Shown here: positions 52,544 through 61,117 of the stretch, one piece after another | How the letters are laid out: each line of letters begins with the position of its first letter | Position numbering within the stretch: the stretch's first letter is position 1 | Origin: UBA5158 sp040389045 | GTDB taxonomy: Bacteria; Pseudomonadota; Gammaproteobacteria; DSM-16500 | Assembly: GCA_040389045.1 (NCBI GenBank) | Contig: JAZKAT010000051.1 | Location: 1-63,388 of the forward strand | DNA: 63,388 nt | Reading direction: 5' to 3' | Translations under genes and position numbers: made by a program | The notes under the pieces: model-generated | The model's input: only the letters and a program-made list of their open reading frames with translations | Databases searched by the model: none | Told to the model about the DNA's origin: nothing

Positions 52544-54519
52544 TTATTTCCTCCTGTAACAGGGTTTTTCAGCGGCAGTTCAAGAGTAAACGTCGCGCCT
52601 TTTCCAATACCATCACTTTGTACGTTGAGACTACCACCCATTTCCTGGGCCGCCAACACGGAATTGTGTAACCCAAAACCGTGGCCCGTTGCCCGTGTTG
52701 TGAAGCCGTAATTAAAGATTTTTTTGAGGTTCTTCTTTGAAATCCCTATTCCATTATCCGTTACCGAGACCCTTATACACTCATCAACAGCATACACGCG
52801 CAAGGTGATACGTTTAGCAGTTTGTTCCGAATCAGCGCACGCATACTCAGCGTTATTCATTAAGTTCACCAATATTTGCAAAATCCTATGTTTATCGAGG
52901 CTGATGAGAGGTACATTTTCAAATTCGCGAATGACTTCTATTCCAATTGGATTATATGCGCCTATCGTCATCCGTAGACTGTCTTCAATTAGATTTGTGA
53001 TATCGACCATTTCCATAACGGTGGTGACACCCGCATAAGCTTGCTGCATCGTCACTATTTTATTGATATGTTCAATGCTCTGGAGAAGAGAATTTATTTC
53101 CTTTAAATTAGTTTGCTGATTTGAGAGCATATATTCATACAGTTGAGTCAGATAAGCTGGCAATGCTTTGCCACGATTATCATTGCTGAAAAACGTGCCG
53201 AGGTTAGCTTCGTGTTCATGCATTAAATCGATAGCTTTGCCTAAACCAGAGAGTTTGGATTCGTGGATGTTCTCAGTAATTAAATTTGCAGATACGTTCA
53301 CACTGTTAAGGACATTGCCAACATTATGTAACAGATTGTTGGCAATTTCGGCCATGCCAGCCTGACGGTTCGCCGTGGCAAGCTCTTTGATATAGCGCAT
53401 CCTGGTAATCGTAACACCGAGTAAACTAGCAAGTGTCTTCAGTACATCTGTTTCAGCCCAACTCCATTGGCGTTTTATACTTGAAGTGTCAATGAAGTGA
53501 AGGCTCCCACATAATTCATTGTCTATCAATATAGGGATATAAAGAAACGATTGCATATGGACTTCTTCCATCTGCTTTTTGTAGGGTTCAGGAAGTTCGT
53601 CGGTATAAAATGAGGCTGCCTCATCGGGTTGGTTTGATGAAGTCATATTGTGAAACTGGAATGCGAGATTTAAATTCTGGAACGCCGTATTGTTGATCAT
53701 TTTTGCCACCCCAGTCGCGCTCCATTCATAGCGTAAGTAGAACCGAAGTTGGTCATCTTCTGGTTCCGGTATAATTAAATTCAAATGGACCCAGCTCACC
53801 CCAATGGTATTGCCAATCAAAGCCAGTACGATTGCAATGGCTTCTTCATGGCTGCGCGTGCTCAGCAACTCGGCTGCGCCCTTAGTTACTACGTTCAGTA
53901 GTACATCATGCTCACGCAACGCTTCCTGCGCAGCTTTTCGAGAAATTAGTTCTTCTTGCAAAAGAAGATGTGTAGCACGCATTTTTTGTTCCGCGAAACT
54001 ACGTTGTCTGAGTGCTCGTCCTAAAAACTGGGTTAACACAAGAAATACCATGCTAATAAGAAACAGAATACCGCAACGATGCCAGGTTTGACTTTGCCAA
54101 TCCGCCAGTACATCTGCTAGAGGCAGGGCGGCGTTCACGATTAGATCCTCTCTTTTTGTTCGCGCAGTCACAAACGAGTTTGGGTCCCCTTTCAAGGAGC
54201 GACCGGCTGTGACTACACCATTCGATTCCACCCAGATACTAGCCGTTGGATAACGCAATAATGCGTTCCAAATGGCAGCACGCTGCGCTTCTTTTATGTC
54301 AGATGTGATGTTTGGGGTCTTCTCTGCGAGTACGTTGAAATCGGCGAGTGTCGATGTCATCACTTCAAGTTGCTGCTCAGCGTGTTCCAAAGTCACTTCA
54401 CGTTCAATCACCGTAATTCTCAAGAATACTAACCAGATAATAACAAGAGAAGCCAATACGGGCAAAAAAATAAGCAGATCAAGGCGCCATGGCTGCTTAA
54501 TTTTACTGGCAGAAGTCAT
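52540..54519 (-). CDS. Membrane sensor histidine kinase with GAF domain
   Basis: The protein has 659 residues. Two membrane helices (about 15-35 and 148-168) enclose a periplasmic sensor of about 110 residues. A coiled coil (175-205) and a GAF domain (about 205-375) follow. The phospho-acceptor region has the variant H-box NNLLHNVGNVLNSVNVS (His 398). The ATPase domain shows N-box LMNNAEY (556), G1 DNGIG (588), F-box FNYGFTTR and G2 GHGFGLH (612-618), so it should be active. No receiver or output domain is attached, so a separate regulator is needed; the REC-PAS-GGDEF-EAL gene across the convergence is the obvious candidate. First gene of the five-gene operon. Confidence 0.92.
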   Translation of the reverse strand: MTSASKIKQPWRLDLLIFLPVLASLVIIWLVFLRITVIEREVTLEHAEQQLEVMTSTLADFNVLAEKTPNITSDIKEAQRAAIWNALLRYPTASIWVESNGVVTAGRSLKGDPNSFVTARTKREDLIVNAALPLADVLADWQSQTWHRCGILFLISMVFLVLTQFLGRALRQRSFAEQKMRATHLLLQEELISRKAAQEALREHDVLLNVVTKGAAELLSTRSHEEAIAIVLALIGNTIGVSWVHLNLIIPEPEDDQLRFYLRYEWSATGVAKMINNTAFQNLNLAFQFHNMTSSNQPDEAASFYTDELPEPYKKQMEEVHMQSFLYIPILIDNELCGSLHFIDTSSIKRQWSWAETDVLKTLASLLGVTITRMRYIKELATANRQAGMAEIANNLLHNVGNVLNSVNVSANLITENIHESKLSGLGKAIDLMHEHEANLGTFFSNDNRGKALPAYLTQLYEYMLSNQQTNLKEINSLLQSIEHINKIVTMQQAYAGVTTVMEMVDITNLIEDSLRMTIGAYNPIGIEVIREFENVPLISLDKHRILQILVNLMNNAEYACADSEQTAKRITLRVYAVDECIRVSVTDNGIGISKKNLKKIFNYGFTTRATGHGFGLHNSVLAAQEMGGSLNVQSDGIGKGATFTLELPLKNPVTGGNK

Positions 54520-54637
54520 TTAAAATACGTCAGTGGGTATTTGCAGAGATAACTAATGGACATGATGCTTTTTTCCTCCATGATAAAGAGCATATGTTAC
54601 CTAGATTGCAGAAGTATGATCTTACTAAAGAGTAATA

Positions 54638-55090
54638 TCAATAAGATGTATTCGCAAATTGCGCATGCGTTTTCAAAAATTCCAATAACTCTCTATCCGT
54701 ATAATTTTGCAAATCTTTTTGAATTTCATTACTTACCAAGTCTTTAACATTTTTGTTAAGGTGCTGGAACAATAAGCCATTCATGTGCGGCGAACCAATG
54801 ATGATTAATTTATCGTAAGCATGGTCAGTGCGGCCATGGTCAAGTTGTTTAGCGATTTCTCGCGCGAAGTTATCCAATTCAACTTCTTTCGGATCGGTGC
54901 GTGGCGAATAAGCGCCGCGGTTGGAACTACTGGATTTATAGTGGCCGGGTTTATCAGACGTTAAAAATTCTTCTTTGCGCAAGCGGTTTTCTGGATGGGA
55001 TGATTCGTTGAGTAATATTAGCTTGGGCGGACTTTTTTGGTACTGGTAGATTTTACATTTCACCGCGTTGACAGTAACTACCCATATCAT
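54638..55090 (-). CDS. Host-attachment-family protein (baeRF-like)
   Basis: The 150-residue cytosolic protein has the pattern of the family annotated as required for attachment to host cells: MIWVVTVNAVKCKIYQY, then NRLRKEEFLTSDKPGHYKSS, EVELDNFAREIAKQL, LIIIGSPHMNGLLFQHL and KDLQNYTDRELLEFL. The fold is related to archaeo-eukaryotic release factor eRF1 domain 2, and the true function is not settled, despite the name. AGGGGAAG lies just before ATG 55090. It is transcribed in the same direction as the kinase operon, 118 bp upstream of it, and is divergent from the alcohol dehydrogenase. Confidence 0.8.
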   Translation of the reverse strand: MIWVVTVNAVKCKIYQYQKSPPKLILLNESSHPENRLRKEEFLTSDKPGHYKSSSSNRGAYSPRTDPKEVELDNFAREIAKQLDHGRTDHAYDKLIIIGSPHMNGLLFQHLNKNVKDLVSNEIQKDLQNYTDRELLEFLKTHAQFANTSY

Positions 55091-55219
55091 AAACTTCCCC
55101 TTTTTTTATTCTGCTCTTAATTATCATTATAGCACCAGAGCTGTACAATAAGTGAGCTATGTAATATATTGGTTTTATTGGTATAATACAGGTTCCTTTG
55201 TTAAAAAACGGAGCAGGCC

Positions 55220-56266
55220 ATGTTGGACACTTTAGGTTATGCAGTAGATAGTGCTACGTCACCTTTCAAACCATTCAAGTTCCAGCGCCGCGATGTTGGC
55301 CCCCATGATGTTCTGATTAAAATTTTGTATTGTGGTGTCTGCCATTCCGACATCCATACCGCCCGCAATGAGTGGAAGGGTACGGTTTACCCACTGGTAC
55401 CGGGTCATGAAATTGTTGGCAAGGTCATGCAAGTAGGCGCGGAAGTTAAAAAATTTAAAGTAGATGATATTGCAGGTGTGGGTTGTTTTGTCGATTCCTG
55501 TCGTACCTGCGACAGTTGTAAAGAAGGTGAAGAACAATTTTGTGAACAAGGTGGATCTTTTACCTATAATAGCTTTGAACAAGATAAAAAAACCCGCACC
55601 TTTGGTGGTTATTCTTCCCAGATTGTGGTTGATGAAAAATATGTATTGAAAATTTCTGCAAAATTACCGCTAGAAAAAGTTGCCCCGTTATTGTGCGCAG
55701 GCATCACTACGTATTCGCCATTGAAGCGATTTAATGTGGGCAAGGACCATAAAGTGGGGGTGATTGGTTTGGGTGGTCTGGGCCATATGGCGGTTAAACT
55801 GGCCGCCGCTATGGGCGCTGAAGTTACCGTATTCAGCACTTCACCCGGTAAAGAAAAAGATGCTTTGCGTCTAGGCGCCAAACATTTTGCGGTCACCAAA
55901 AATCCGGAGAATTTGCAAGCCCTGGCAAACCAATTTGATTTGATTATTGATACCGTGTCAGCACCGCATGATTGCAATATGTATTTAAATTTATTGAATC
56001 GCGGTGGTACGTTAGTCATAGTAGGTGTCCCGGAAAAACCATTTGAATTGCAACCGTTCAATTTAATTATGTGCCGTCGCCAATTAGCGGGTTCGTTGAT
56101 AGGCGGCATGCGTGAAACCCAGGAAATGCTGGACTATTGCGCGGAGCATAATATTACTTCGGATGTGGAAATGATTCCGATTACCAAATTGGCTGAAGCA
56201 TATGAGCGCACCATAAAAAGTGATGTACATTATCGTTTTGTAATTGATATGAATTCTCTGGCTTGA
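55220..56266 (+). CDS. Zinc-dependent alcohol dehydrogenase (cinnamyl-alcohol type, YahK-like)
   Basis: The 348-residue medium-chain dehydrogenase has catalytic zinc ligands in CGVCHSDIH (Cys near 39) and PGHEIVG, and structural zinc in CRTCDSCKEGEEQFC. The Rossmann motif is GVIGLGGLGHMAVKLAAAMG. The family reduces aldehydes with NADPH, and broad specificity is usual. GGAG lies 6 bp before ATG 55220. sdhA follows after 15 bp, so the two are probably co-transcribed, an unusual pairing. Confidence 0.93.
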   Translation: MLDTLGYAVDSATSPFKPFKFQRRDVGPHDVLIKILYCGVCHSDIHTARNEWKGTVYPLVPGHEIVGKVMQVGAEVKKFKVDDIAGVGCFVDSCRTCDSCKEGEEQFCEQGGSFTYNSFEQDKKTRTFGGYSSQIVVDEKYVLKISAKLPLEKVAPLLCAGITTYSPLKRFNVGKDHKVGVIGLGGLGHMAVKLAAAMGAEVTVFSTSPGKEKDALRLGAKHFAVTKNPENLQALANQFDLIIDTVSAPHDCNMYLNLLNRGGTLVIVGVPEKPFELQPFNLIMCRRQLAGSLIGGMRETQEMLDYCAEHNITSDVEMIPITKLAEAYERTIKSDVHYRFVIDMNSLA

Positions 56267-56281
56267 ACTTAAGGAACAGTA

Positions 56282-58045
56282 ATGAAAGTTTCAACTTTTA
56301 CGTTTGATGCAATAATTGTAGGTGCGGGTGGCGCGGGCATGTATGCGTCATTGCAATTGGCTAATTCTGGTTTGCAGACTGCGGTCATCTCTAAAGTTTT
56401 CCCTACCCGTTCCCATACGGTTTCCGCGCAAGGCGGGATCGCGGCGGCGTTAGGTAATGTGCATGAAGATGATTGGCGCTGGCATATGTATGACACCGTC
56501 AAAGGTTCTGATTATCTTGGCGATCAGGACAGCATAGAGTACATGTGTCAAATGGCGGCTTCGGCAATGTATGAGTTGGACCACATGGGCATGCCGTTTT
56601 CGCGTCTCGATAATGGAAAAATTTATCAACGCGCGTTTGGCGGGCAGACGATTAATTTTGGCAAAGAGACTGCGCAACGTACTTGCGCGGTGGCTGATCG
56701 TACGGGCCATGCTTTATTGCATACGCTGTATCAAAATAATGTGCGTACTAACACCAATTTTTATAATGAATGGTTTGCGATTGATTTAGTAAAAAATAGT
56801 GATAATCACATCGCTGGCATCATTGCGATTTGTATTGAAACGGGTGAACTGGCTTTTTTTAACAGTCGGATAACTATTCTCGCCACTGGCGGCGCGGGAC
56901 GGATTTTTGAATCTACCACCAATGCGCATATCAACACCGGTGATGGTTTAGGCATGGCGTTACGCGCTGGTTTTGCCGTGCAGGATATTGAAATGTGGCA
57001 ATTCCATCCTACCGGCATTCCTGGCGTAGGCACGTTGATTACCGAAGGCGTGCGCGGTGAGGGTGGTTATCTGATTAATAAAAAAGGCGAACGTTTTATG
57101 GAACGTTATGCGCCGCATGCCAAAGACTTGGCATCCCGCGATGTCGTATCGCGCGCAATTGCCTTAGAGTTACGTGCCGGCAATGGTTTCGATCCTAAAG
57201 GTGTGGATTATGTAAAATTGAAACTCGATCATTTAGGTCCGGATGTAATTAATACCCGCTTGCCAGGAATACGCGAACTTGCCAAAACGTTTACCGGTAT
57301 CGATCCTATCTCCGAACCGATTCCCGTAGTGCCGACCTGCCATTACATGATGGGTGGTATCCCAACTAATGTGCATGGGCAGGTAATTACGCTCGTTGGC
57401 GATAAAGATAAAATTGTCGATGGCTTGTATGCGATTGGTGAATGCGCGAATGTTTCCGTGCATGGCGCTAATCGTTTGGGCAGTAATTCTCTGCTGGATT
57501 TAGTGGTCTTTGGGCGTGCGGCGGGTTTGCACGCTGAAGATCTCATCAAAAAACAAGGTCTGCCCTTACCGGAAGTGAGTAACGAAGACATTGAAACTGC
57601 GCTTAAACGTTATACGCGCTGGAGCGAAAATAAAAATGGCGAAGATTATAATATTATTCGCCGCGAAATGCAGAATGTCATGCAAAATGATTTTGGCGTA
57701 TTCCGCACCGAAGAACACATGAAAACGGGTTTGGAAAAAATTGAAAAATTACAAGAACGTTTGCAGCATGCAACCCTCGCTGATCAAAGTCAGATATTTA
57801 ATACCGCGCGAATTGAGGCGATGGAGTTGGATAACTTGATGGAAACAGCTTATGTCACTGCCCTGGCTGCATTGACACGCACCGAAAGCCGGGGCGCGCA
57901 TAGCCGTGAAGATTATCCTAAGCGTGATGACAAAAATTGGTTAAAGCATTTGTTAATTTTTGCCGATGGTAAAATTAAATTTCGTCCTGTTAACATGAAA
58001 CCGCGCACGGTCGCGCCCTTTGAGCCTATGGAACGAGTCTATTAA
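56282..58045 (+). CDS. sdhA: Succinate dehydrogenase flavoprotein subunit
   Basis: This is the FAD-bearing catalytic subunit of complex II. The protein has 587 residues (E. coli 588). It carries the FAD-binding AIIVGAGGAGMYASLQL, the covalent FAD His in RSHTVSAQGGI, the substrate-binding and catalytic Arg region in VRGEGGYLIN and ESRGAHSREDYP, and the second FAD segment GANRLGSNSLLDLVVFG. AAGGA lies 6 bp before ATG 56282. The normal order sdhC-sdhD-sdhA-sdhB is broken: an alcohol dehydrogenase is upstream and a thioesterase downstream, and no sdhB, sdhC or sdhD lies in the window. The gene itself looks complete and functional. Confidence 0.97.
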   Translation: MKVSTFTFDAIIVGAGGAGMYASLQLANSGLQTAVISKVFPTRSHTVSAQGGIAAALGNVHEDDWRWHMYDTVKGSDYLGDQDSIEYMCQMAASAMYELDHMGMPFSRLDNGKIYQRAFGGQTINFGKETAQRTCAVADRTGHALLHTLYQNNVRTNTNFYNEWFAIDLVKNSDNHIAGIIAICIETGELAFFNSRITILATGGAGRIFESTTNAHINTGDGLGMALRAGFAVQDIEMWQFHPTGIPGVGTLITEGVRGEGGYLINKKGERFMERYAPHAKDLASRDVVSRAIALELRAGNGFDPKGVDYVKLKLDHLGPDVINTRLPGIRELAKTFTGIDPISEPIPVVPTCHYMMGGIPTNVHGQVITLVGDKDKIVDGLYAIGECANVSVHGANRLGSNSLLDLVVFGRAAGLHAEDLIKKQGLPLPEVSNEDIETALKRYTRWSENKNGEDYNIIRREMQNVMQNDFGVFRTEEHMKTGLEKIEKLQERLQHATLADQSQIFNTARIEAMELDNLMETAYVTALAALTRTESRGAHSREDYPKRDDKNWLKHLLIFADGKIKFRPVNMKPRTVAPFEPMERVY

Positions 58046-58057
58046 AAGGAGTAGCGC

Positions 58058-58438
58058 ATGGCCCAGACTCCCAAGCCGCAAGGTGAATTAGTGATTTGTG
58101 TAGTCGCAACGCCGGCGGATACGAATCCTAACGGTGATATATTCGGCGGCTGGCTGGTTTCACAAATGGATATGGGCGCTGGCGTAGCGGCGCGGCGGCG
58201 TGCGCGTTGCCGTATCGTGACGGTGGCAATTGATGAAATGGTTTTTATCAAGCCGGTATATGTAGGGGATTTGGTGGCTTGTTATGCGGAGTTAGTGCAT
58301 GTAGGGCGTAGTTCCATGCGTTTCAATATGCAAACCTGGACGCTAGGCGTGGATGATGATCATGAGCAAGTGGCGGAAGGTATTTTTACTTTTGTTGCCA
58401 TCGATGAACAAGGCCGCCCACAGTCGGTAGACCGTTAA
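58058..58438 (+). CDS. Acyl-CoA thioesterase, YciA-like
   Basis: The 126-residue hot-dog protein has the conserved NPNGDIFGGWLVSQMDMGAG (Asp and Gly of the active site), VAIDEMVFIKPVYVGDLV and GRSSM. The family hydrolyses a wide range of acyl-CoAs and is usually hexameric. AAAGGAG lies 7 bp before ATG 58058. It follows sdhA by 12 bp, and its stop touches the stop of the convergent gene with no gap. Confidence 0.92.
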   Translation: MAQTPKPQGELVICVVATPADTNPNGDIFGGWLVSQMDMGAGVAARRRARCRIVTVAIDEMVFIKPVYVGDLVACYAELVHVGRSSMRFNMQTWTLGVDDDHEQVAEGIFTFVAIDEQGRPQSVDR

Positions 58439-59365
58439 TCATTTGCGATTTCGCGGCGAAGCGGGTGGCGATTGAAAGGGGTGTTTATTTGGCGATATTT
58501 CTTCAAAAGCGATAGTAATTTGGGGATTAATGGTGATAAGTTTAAAATAATTTTTCTCTGGAATAGAGGGTAAAGGTTTGAACAGGGTGGAAGAGCTGGT
58601 TGACTTTTTTCTATCTGACCTGGATAAACGTGAAGCAGGCGGTACTGGTTTCATAATAATTGATTTTTTATATTCTGTAGTCTCAGCCAGGACTTCATTA
58701 ATCACATCAGTAGTCACTGGATTGACTTTTTTAGTGTTGTCAGCTTTTGGATTGGCCTTATGAGTGTCTGCTATGAGTTTGGCATCTTCTGGCGATATAC
58801 TTTTAATCGTTTCGATACAACTTAATAAATTAGGTCTGACGACTTCTTGGCTGCCCACCGCACTCATATGGAGTTTTTCCAGAGGTGTGTTTAATTGAAT
58901 GAGGATTAAATCGGTAGGTTTGGTTTTAGCTAAAGTTGCCGTAATGGCTTCTGCTGGCGACCAATAAATTTCTTCAGCCAGAAAGTAAGCATTCGCGTCT
59001 TTTAGAACATAGGCTTTTTCACTTTGCAGAGTCCCCTTCAACCTTTCCAAATTCTCCAGGGTTTGATTTATTTGTGCCTGGGCACGCATGTTGCCGACTT
59101 TGCTGAGTAATTTTTCCTGATATTGCTCAATCATATCTTCGCATTCGTCAATCCTTGCTTCCAGGTTATCAATTTTTTGTTGTTCGGTGGTAATGCGGAT
59201 AGCCTGGTCCACTAATTGTTTATCAACAAACAAATCCGCTTGCACAGGCATGCATAAATATAACGTTTCACTGGCAAAAAAATTGTTATGCTGTGTTGGG
59301 GGGGATTCTTCAGGTTGGGGAGTTGGCATGGGCGCCACTTTGCTGCTTTTACGAAAGAAACTCAT
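58439..59365 (-). CDS. Unrecognised protein with coiled coil and basic Pro/Ser-rich end
   Basis: The 308-residue protein has no signal peptide or membrane segment. The N-terminus is Pro-rich (PMPTPQPEESPPTQ). About 55-125 is a coiled coil (QQKIDNLEARIDECEDMIEQ). The middle part is mixed. The last 80 residues are low-complexity with KPVPPASRLSRSDRKK, FKPLPSIPEK and the ending FQSPPASPRNRK. A-AGGGA ribosome-binding site is seen before ATG 59365. Composition and Pro-rich tail resemble the orphan at 18083, though there is no clear sequence match. An exported effector is possible, not shown. Confidence 0.72.
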   Translation of the reverse strand: MSFFRKSSKVAPMPTPQPEESPPTQHNNFFASETLYLCMPVQADLFVDKQLVDQAIRITTEQQKIDNLEARIDECEDMIEQYQEKLLSKVGNMRAQAQINQTLENLERLKGTLQSEKAYVLKDANAYFLAEEIYWSPAEAITATLAKTKPTDLILIQLNTPLEKLHMSAVGSQEVVRPNLLSCIETIKSISPEDAKLIADTHKANPKADNTKKVNPVTTDVINEVLAETTEYKKSIIMKPVPPASRLSRSDRKKSTSSSTLFKPLPSIPEKNYFKLITINPQITIAFEEISPNKHPFQSPPASPRNRK

Positions 59366-59491
59366 AAATATCCCTTATAAGTATTATTAATTTAAGTATA
59401 ATAGATCATGGTCAATTTGTGTTAAATTTAACCACATTAAAAATAATGTACTGTAAAATCAAAGGGATACTACGGACAGGCGGGGGCGTTA

Positions 59492-61108
59492 ATGGATAAT
59501 GCGATACTCTACATTATGTTATTCGGGATTATTGTTTTCGTCGGGCAGATCTTCAATAAATCCACTATTCCTATCTCATTGTTATTAGTCATTACCGGCA
59601 TGGTTTTGAGTTTTGTACCGCATTTTCCGCAAGTCAGCCTCAACCCGACGCTTATTCTTAATATTTTCCTGCCAGTATTAATTTATCAAATCAGTAGTTT
59701 TACCTCCTGGAAAGATTTCAAAAACAATATGCGTCCAATCGCTTTATTGTCGGTGGGGCATGTGATTTTTATTACGTTTCTGGTTGCCATTGTGATTTAT
59801 GAGTTAATACCCCAATTGGGTTGGCCTTTGGCATTTGTGTTAGGTGCGGTGATATCACCGCCGGATGATGTCGCGATTGTTTCTATCGCTGATAAAGTTC
59901 GTATGCCAGAACGGGTGCTAACGATTCTGGAAGGTGAGGGCATGTTAAATGATGCCACCGCTCTGATTATTTTTCGGATTGCGCTGGCGGCGGTGGTGAC
60001 CCATGAGTTTTCCGCGGTCAATGCGGTGGGCACCTTTATCGTGGATGTGATTGGTGAAACGATTTATGGATTGGCGTTAGGTTATGGTATTGGCTTGTTA
60101 AGAACGCGCATTGATAATTCGGTTTTACATATTATCGCCTCGGTATTAACGCCCTTTATTGCTTATATTCCGCCGGAACAATTAGGGGGTAGTGGAATTT
60201 TAGCTACCGTGGTAACAGGTTTTGTCATTGGCAATGTGTTTTCGATTCGTTTTACCCCGGAATTTCGTCTGGTGAGTCGCGCGGTCTGGCCGGCGCTGGC
60301 GTTCGCGATACAAAGTATATTGTTTTTGTTAGTGGGTTTGGAAATGCGTTTTGTTATGGAGAGTATTTCCTCTATTTCACTTTACTCATTGTTGCTCTAC
60401 AGCGGTGCGGTGGTTGCCACTGTTATTATCGGACGGTTTTTCTGGGTCTATATCGTGGTGGCTTTTCTGCCGCGTTTTTTATTTCCTTTTATCCGCAAAA
60501 AAGATCCTTACCCACCCTGGCAATATCCGTTAATAGTTTCTTGGGCGGGCATGCGCGGCGCTATTTCACTGGCCGCGGCCTTGGCAGTACCTAGTTTGCC
60601 GGCGGTAGTGGAAGGGGCTAATGCGCGAGAATTATTAGTGTTTCTGGTATTCAGTGTTATTTTGGTAACTTTGCTGGTACAAGGTTTGACGCTGCCCTGG
60701 CTGCTGAAAGTCATCAACGTGCGCAAGTATGGTCAGCGGGAAAAATATAATGAACACTTGGCGGAACTTAATGCCAGAATGCAAATGACTAAAGCGGTAT
60801 TGCGCTGGCTTAAAGAATATAAGAAAGAAGTCCAGGATGATCCCAAGTATCTGGCGGAGACAAAATTGCATATTCAGGAATATAAAATGCTTAAAACGCA
60901 ATTGATGGAGCGCATAAAAGGTCATCATGATGAAGATCTTGATCATGACGAAGCGCTGGAAGCCAGGGAGGAGATATGCTTTTTAGAACAGATGATAAAT
61001 ATTGAAAGACAGGAGCTTATCAAGCTGTGGCGCAAGGAAAAAGTAAATATTACGGTTGCGACTAAATTGTTAAATAAGCTGGATCATAGAATAAGTCATT
61101 TGGCGTAA
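59492..61108 (+). CDS. CPA1-type Na+(K+)/H+ antiporter (NhaP-like)
   Basis: The 538-residue membrane protein has about 12 hydrophobic segments up to residue 415 and a cytosolic helical tail rich in charged residues. The ion-binding motif is in GEGMLNDATALI (ND pair near 153), with SPPDDVAIVSI before it and SWAGMRGAISLAAAL later, all typical of NhaP/NHE exchangers. It exchanges protons for Na+ or K+ to control pH and salt. A GGGGG-rich ribosome-binding region precedes ATG 59492. The FAD oxidoreductase gene follows after 9 bp. Confidence 0.92.
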   Translation: MDNAILYIMLFGIIVFVGQIFNKSTIPISLLLVITGMVLSFVPHFPQVSLNPTLILNIFLPVLIYQISSFTSWKDFKNNMRPIALLSVGHVIFITFLVAIVIYELIPQLGWPLAFVLGAVISPPDDVAIVSIADKVRMPERVLTILEGEGMLNDATALIIFRIALAAVVTHEFSAVNAVGTFIVDVIGETIYGLALGYGIGLLRTRIDNSVLHIIASVLTPFIAYIPPEQLGGSGILATVVTGFVIGNVFSIRFTPEFRLVSRAVWPALAFAIQSILFLLVGLEMRFVMESISSISLYSLLLYSGAVVATVIIGRFFWVYIVVAFLPRFLFPFIRKKDPYPPWQYPLIVSWAGMRGAISLAAALAVPSLPAVVEGANARELLVFLVFSVILVTLLVQGLTLPWLLKVINVRKYGQREKYNEHLAELNARMQMTKAVLRWLKEYKKEVQDDPKYLAETKLHIQEYKMLKTQLMERIKGHHDEDLDHDEALEAREEICFLEQMINIERQELIKLWRKEKVNITVATKLLNKLDHRISHLA

Positions 61109-61117
61109 GGTTATAAC

